Below, piece by piece: positions 12,710-16,106 of a stretch of 16,106 nucleotides of DNA; position 1 is the stretch's first letter, and every line of letters starts with the position of its first letter. This DNA comes from Gammaproteobacteria bacterium (GTDB lineage Bacteria; Pseudomonadota; Gammaproteobacteria; UBA9214). The position numbers and the translations under genes were made by a program. Under the pieces are notes generated by a model. That model was not told where the DNA came from. It saw only the letters and a program-made list of their open reading frames with translations, and searched no databases. The stretch lies in contig DMKK01000205.1 of NCBI GenBank assembly GCA_003454335.1, positions 1 through 16,106 on the forward strand, written 5' to 3'.

Positions 12710-14806
12710 TTGAAACAGAAACCTGCCACAGCCTGTCTTACTCACCCCGGTAATCGTTACCCGGCAGGTGCAACACCTGCGCCACAGGGTGTCAATTTTT
12801 CTATCTATAGCCGGCATGCCAGCCATGTTGAACTGCTGTTATTTGAACGGGCTGATGACCTGCAACCCTTTCAGGTGATTCCGCTGGAGGTGCGCACGCA
12901 CCGCACCTTCTTTTTCTGGCACGTGTTTGTTATCGACCTGCCGGCGGGCACCCACTATGCCTGGCGTATCGACGGGCCGGATGATGTGCATCAATCCGGG
13001 TTTCGTTTTGATCGCGAGAAGGTTTTGCTTGATCCCTGGGTACGCGGCATGACCGATAGCCTGTGGCAGCGTGCCGCTGCCGAGGCAACTGGCAGCAATA
13101 TGGCCACTTCCATGCGAGGTGTGGTGCCGTCCCGTGAGTATGACTGGGAGGACGATGAAACGCTGGGGTGTATTCGTCCCGAAAGAACGGTTATCTACGA
13201 AATGCATGTGGGTGGCTTCACCCGGCATCCGGGTTCCGGCGTCAGCCGGCCTGGCACCTTTCTGGGTGTTATCGAGAAAATACCCTACCTGATGGAACTC
13301 GGCGTGACCCACGTTGAACTGATGCCGGTGATGGCCTTTGATGAGCAGGATGTACCCGCGGGCGTGGCGGAACTCGGTCTCGGCAATTTCTGGGGTTACA
13401 GTACCCACAGTTATTTCAGCCCGCATCCCGGTTATTGTGTTTCGCCGGATGCCGATGCACATGCGAGCGAGTTCCGGGATATGGTGAAGGCGCTGCATGA
13501 GGCTGGCATCGGTGTCATCCTCGATGTGGTCTTCAATCACACGGCCGAGGGCGGCGCGGGTGGCCCGGTTATCAATTTCAAGGGCATTGGCAACGAGACC
13601 TTCTATCACCTGGACCCTGGTGATCGCAGCCGCTATCGTGATTACACCGGCTGCGGCAACACCGTCAACTGCAACCATCCACTGGTAGCAAGATTCATTA
13701 TGGAGTGTCTCGAGTACTGGGTGCGCGAGATGCACGTGGATGGCTTTCGCTTTGACCTCGCCAGCGTGCTGTCGCGCGGCGAGAATGGCAAGCCGCTGTA
13801 CCATGCCCCGGTGTTGTGGAATATCGAATTCTCAAACGTGCTCAGTGAGACACGCATCATTGCCGAGGCCTGGGACGCAGCAGGTCTCTACCAGGTTGGT
13901 GATTTCCCCGGGTTTCGCTGGGGTGAATGGAACGGGCAGTACCGGGATGTGGTGCGCCGCTTCGTGCGTGGCGACAAGGGCATGCACAGTGAGCTGGCCC
14001 GGCGCTTCAGTGGCAACAGTGACCTGTACCAGGATGATGACCGGCAGCCGATCAACAGCATCAATTTCATCAGCTGCCATGATGGCTTCACCCTGCATGA
14101 TATGGTGAGCTACAACGAAAAACACAATGAAGGTAACGGCGAGAATAACCGCGATGGTAGCCGCAATTCCCTCAGCTGGAATTGCGGCACTGAAGGCGAA
14201 ACCGATGACGAGGATGTCCTCGCGTTGCGCCGCCAGCAGGCAAAAAACTTCATGGCGATACTGATGCTCAGTCAGGGAATACCCATGATCAACGCCGGTG
14301 ACGAGGTGCTGCGAACCCAGCATGGCAATAACAATGTCTGGTGTCAGAACAATGAACTGGGCTGGTTTGACTGGAGCCTGACGGAGACCAACGGGGACAT
14401 GCTGCGTTTTACCCGGCAGATGATTGCCTTCCGCAAGCGCCATGCCTGTCTCATGCATACCCGTTTCCTGAACGGGCTGGAGCGGGACGGACAGTGGTTC
14501 CCGGATATCACCTGGCACAGTGATCGTCTCGACCAGCCATTATGGGAAGACCCGGATACACAGATGCTTGCCTGTACGCTGGGTGCCGTCGAGGCCTGGG
14601 AGGAAGACCTGTTCGTGATCATGAACATGCAAACGGAACAACTGGTTATACCGTTGCCGCGGGTTGCCGAGGGGAACTGGCACCTGGCTATCGATACGGC
14701 CGGGGACACTCCGCTGGATATCATCCGGCCCGCAGACCAGCCGGTACAGGCCGCCCCCGCCTATGTCGTGCAGCCGCGCAGTGTCGTGGTATTCGAGCGT
14801 CGTTGA
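12710..14806 (+). CDS. glgX: Glycogen debranching enzyme, GlgX type (isoamylase family)
   Basis: Hydrolyses alpha-1,6 branch points, usually of phosphorylase-trimmed glycogen (GH13). The 698 residues show an N-terminal CBM48-like domain (starting GNRYPAGATPAPQGVNFSIY) and then the catalytic barrel with VILDVVFNHTAEGG, nucleophile Asp349 (DGFRFDLA), acid/base Glu386 (IIAEAWD) and transition-state stabiliser Asp458 (SCHDGFTLHD). A C-terminal beta domain follows. The only in-frame start that keeps the N-terminal domain is the TTG at 12710, because a TAG sits at 12695-12697. It lacks a ribosome binding site, so translation probably depends on ribosomes ending at glgP 15 nt upstream. The WNCGTEGETDDEDVLALR stretch is typical for GlgX and TreX proteins. 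TreX (isoamylase with trehalose pathway) is less likely given glgP next door. Confidence 0.94.
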   Translation: MKQKPATACLTHPGNRYPAGATPAPQGVNFSIYSRHASHVELLLFERADDLQPFQVIPLEVRTHRTFFFWHVFVIDLPAGTHYAWRIDGPDDVHQSGFRFDREKVLLDPWVRGMTDSLWQRAAAEATGSNMATSMRGVVPSREYDWEDDETLGCIRPERTVIYEMHVGGFTRHPGSGVSRPGTFLGVIEKIPYLMELGVTHVELMPVMAFDEQDVPAGVAELGLGNFWGYSTHSYFSPHPGYCVSPDADAHASEFRDMVKALHEAGIGVILDVVFNHTAEGGAGGPVINFKGIGNETFYHLDPGDRSRYRDYTGCGNTVNCNHPLVARFIMECLEYWVREMHVDGFRFDLASVLSRGENGKPLYHAPVLWNIEFSNVLSETRIIAEAWDAAGLYQVGDFPGFRWGEWNGQYRDVVRRFVRGDKGMHSELARRFSGNSDLYQDDDRQPINSINFISCHDGFTLHDMVSYNEKHNEGNGENNRDGSRNSLSWNCGTEGETDDEDVLALRRQQAKNFMAILMLSQGIPMINAGDEVLRTQHGNNNVWCQNNELGWFDWSLTETNGDMLRFTRQMIAFRKRHACLMHTRFLNGLERDGQWFPDITWHSDRLDQPLWEDPDTQMLACTLGAVEAWEEDLFVIMNMQTEQLVIPLPRVAEGNWHLAIDTAGDTPLDIIRPADQPVQAAPAYVVQPRSVVVFERR

Positions 14807-14823
14807 CTGCAAGTTTTTATTTG

Positions 14824-16106
14824 ATGATCACGGAAGTACACGAAATTACACGGAAATATTTCTTTAAGGCATTTATTTCTCCGTGTCTTTCCGTGTGCTT
14901 TAGTGGCTGTTCTGCCCGTCAATATAAGGTTGAAGGGACCCTGGCAATAATTTTGATCGCCAGCGTGGCCCTGTTCCCGGGCCGCATTCTTGCAGGTGGC
15001 GGTCCCGAAAAGGTACTGGTGGTCGTTAACGGGGATTCACCGGTCTCCCTGCAGGTCGCCAATGCCTATGTGGAGATGCGCAAGATCCCGCAGGAACATG
15101 TGCTCTGGCTACATGATATTCCCTATCCGGACACTATCAGTCTGGATACCTTTCGTACCCGTATCTGGAAACCCGTTCGTGATTTCATTACCCAAAACCG
15201 GCTTGATGATGAAATTGATATCATTGCCTACTCGGCAGATTTTCCCTATGCCGTCAATTTCTCCGCTGATCTGAAGGCCAACAAACTCCCCAAACTGAAA
15301 TATCACGGGAAAGAGGCCTCCCTGACAGGGCTAAGCTATTTTGCCCGTCATGTTGAAGCCGGGAGCCCGTATTATCTGGCGAGCAATGCCAACCTGTATT
15401 TTCGCCGTAACCTGGCCACGGGCTGGCAGCCGCTGCGATCCCTGACGGATGCAGAAGCCGGTATGCAACGCAAGGCGGAAAAGGCATTTCGGAAGAAGAA
15501 TTTTCAGGCAGCGATTACCAGCTATGAATCACTGGTCCAGGGTTTTCCCGAGCATGGCGCCTTGTGGCATGGGCTGGCCCGGAGCCATGCTGCACTGGGT
15601 GATAGCGGGGCGGCGATGGAGGCATTGCAGCAGGCGGCGAACCATGGCTGGACCAACAGTTTGCAAACCCGCAATGACCGTTACCTGCAAGTGCTCTCTG
15701 ATGATCCGGCGTTCCAGCGCCTGCTGGCCCGCATGGAGGAGCGCAATGGTCCGTTTCAGGCAGCGCATGGATTCAGCGCCCAGTATGAGTGGAACGGTGC
15801 GACAGAGCCGGTAAAGGCGTTCAGAAGTGAATCTCTCCACAGCCATTACCTTGCGACGATGCTGGCCTACACAGGCCCTCACGGGAATAGCGTTCCCGAG
15901 GTGCTAAGCTACCTCGCAGCCGCACGCTCCAGCGACGGGAGCCAACCGGACGGCACCGTGTATCTGCTGGTGAACAGGGACGTGCGTTCCGAAACACGGC
16001 AGCCCCTGTTTCTGGAAACCGTCGCCGCACTGAAACGCCGCGGGCACCGTGCCGAAATATTAGCTCCGGACAAAAAAACACGGCAGAATGGCATTCTGCC
16101 GCAGGG
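14824..16106 (+). CDS. Exported TIGR03790-like protein with TPR-like insertion, 3'-truncated
   Basis: The frame is open from the ATG at 14824 to the window end (about 427 codons). A hydrophobic stretch (TLAIILIASVALF, about residues 40-52) ending in ILAGGG looks like a signal peptide or anchor. Then VLVVVNGDSPVSLQVANAY and MRKIPQEHV, plus IDIIAYSADFPYAVNFSADL, resemble the uncharacterised TIGR03790 family. Residues about 214-300 form a charged helical segment (KAFRKKNFQAAITSYESLV, then ALWHGLARSHAALGD) like one or two TPRs, ending DDPAFQRLL. After it, HYLATMLAYTGPHGNSVPEVLSYLAAA resumes the family-like pattern. The only ATG (14824) lies at the edge of the inverted repeat and has no ribosome binding site. 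GTG 14893 or TTG 14953 are alternatives, the latter leaving a short signal peptide. Family call from memory of its pattern; moderate confidence. Confidence 0.65.
   Translation, partial: MITEVHEITRKYFFKAFISPCLSVCFSGCSARQYKVEGTLAIILIASVALFPGRILAGGGPEKVLVVVNGDSPVSLQVANAYVEMRKIPQEHVLWLHDIPYPDTISLDTFRTRIWKPVRDFITQNRLDDEIDIIAYSADFPYAVNFSADLKANKLPKLKYHGKEASLTGLSYFARHVEAGSPYYLASNANLYFRRNLATGWQPLRSLTDAEAGMQRKAEKAFRKKNFQAAITSYESLVQGFPEHGALWHGLARSHAALGDSGAAMEALQQAANHGWTNSLQTRNDRYLQVLSDDPAFQRLLARMEERNGPFQAAHGFSAQYEWNGATEPVKAFRSESLHSHYLATMLAYTGPHGNSVPEVLSYLAAARSSDGSQPDGTVYLLVNRDVRSETRQPLFLETVAALKRRGHRAEILAPDKKTRQNGILPQ
14829..14905. repeat. Imperfect inverted repeat made of 10-bp ACACGGAA-like units
   Basis: The left arm (14829-14854) and right arm (14880-14905) pair at 20 of 26 positions around a 25-bp AT-rich loop. 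Each arm is itself a run of roughly 10-bp units resembling ACACGGAAAT (reverse: TTCCGTGT). From memory, similar CCGTGT-type repeats occur between genes in other proteobacterial genomes. There is no T-run, so it is not a classic terminator for glgX. Confidence 0.65.
16072..16101. other. A7 run plus perfect 9-bp hairpin inside the coding region
   Basis: Seven A residues (16072-16078, covering two Lys AAA codons) are followed 2 nt later by CGGCAGAAT (16081-16089), a GGC loop and ATTCTGCCG (16093-16101). On the + strand this resembles a slippage or frameshift layout. On the minus strand the hairpin leads into a T-run, like an intrinsic terminator for antisense transcription. Confidence 0.5.

Noticed and set aside
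12839..13804. A 321-codon open frame on the minus strand
   Set aside because: It lies entirely opposite the GlgX catalytic domain, and its product (rich in His, Ile, Ala) matches nothing I recognise. High GC and codon bias of glgX explain it.
14807..14905. Intrinsic terminator after glgX
   Set aside because: T5 at 14815-14819 has no GC stem before it, and the inverted repeat after it has no T-run, so neither fits a classic terminator.
1..16106. CRISPR arrays, tRNA or rRNA genes, phage or toxin-antitoxin modules
   Set aside because: I looked for regularly spaced repeats, cloverleaf-type sequences and small paired genes and saw none.

Overview
The window looks like a chromosomal stretch from a Proteobacterium, most likely a Gammaproteobacterium with moderately high GC. 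This rests on protein resemblance (GlnK/AmtB, FetA/FetB, GlgP, GlgX, Zwf), on GGAGG-type ribosome binding sites and on GC-stem/T-run terminators. I cannot name a genus. Nearly all genes are on the + strand and tightly packed. I see no tRNA, rRNA, CRISPR array, phage or complete insertion sequence.

Layout. (1) 1-2860, ammonium module: the 3' part of an ammonium channel gene, then glnK (PII signal protein) and a second, complete ammonium channel gene. Both channel genes end in almost identical intrinsic terminators. A perfect 26-bp inverted repeat sits between the first channel gene and glnK. (2) 2861-3080: intergenic DNA made of short repeats and hairpins. (3) 3081-6133: a minus-strand gene for a small dual-CDGSH iron-sulfur protein starts 30 bp from a divergent gene set. 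That set encodes a FetA-like ATPase, a FetB-like permease, a secreted DUF4124 protein and a beta-hydroxyacid dehydrogenase. (4) 6249-7272: a lower-GC run with a YkgJ-type cysteine-cluster protein, an overlapping monofunctional chorismate mutase and a VOC-fold protein. (5) 7305-14806, glucose and glycogen catabolism: glucokinase, glucose-6-phosphate dehydrogenase, glycogen phosphorylase and debranching enzyme. (6) 14829-14905: an imperfect inverted repeat of about 10-bp units, followed by a gene cut by the window end. It encodes an exported protein resembling the uncharacterised TIGR03790 family, with a TPR-like insertion.

How the genes work together. GlnK senses nitrogen and 2-oxoglutarate status and is expected to gate the ammonium channels. 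FetA/FetB and the CDGSH protein suggest a small iron or redox homeostasis locus. GlgX and GlgP break glycogen to glucose-1-phosphate, Glk phosphorylates the free glucose released, and Zwf sends glucose-6-phosphate into the oxidative pentose phosphate or Entner-Doudoroff route. Phosphoglucomutase and 6-phosphogluconolactonase, which this route needs, are not in the window.

I found no clearly new multi-gene system. The best candidates for a second look are the TIGR03790-like gene (its TPR insertion, a start codon beside a repeat, and an A7-plus-hairpin element), the glnK-proximal inverted repeat and hairpin, the divergent CDGSH/fetA promoter region, the substituted Q-loop of the FetA-like ATPase, and a Pho-box-like repeat upstream of zwf.
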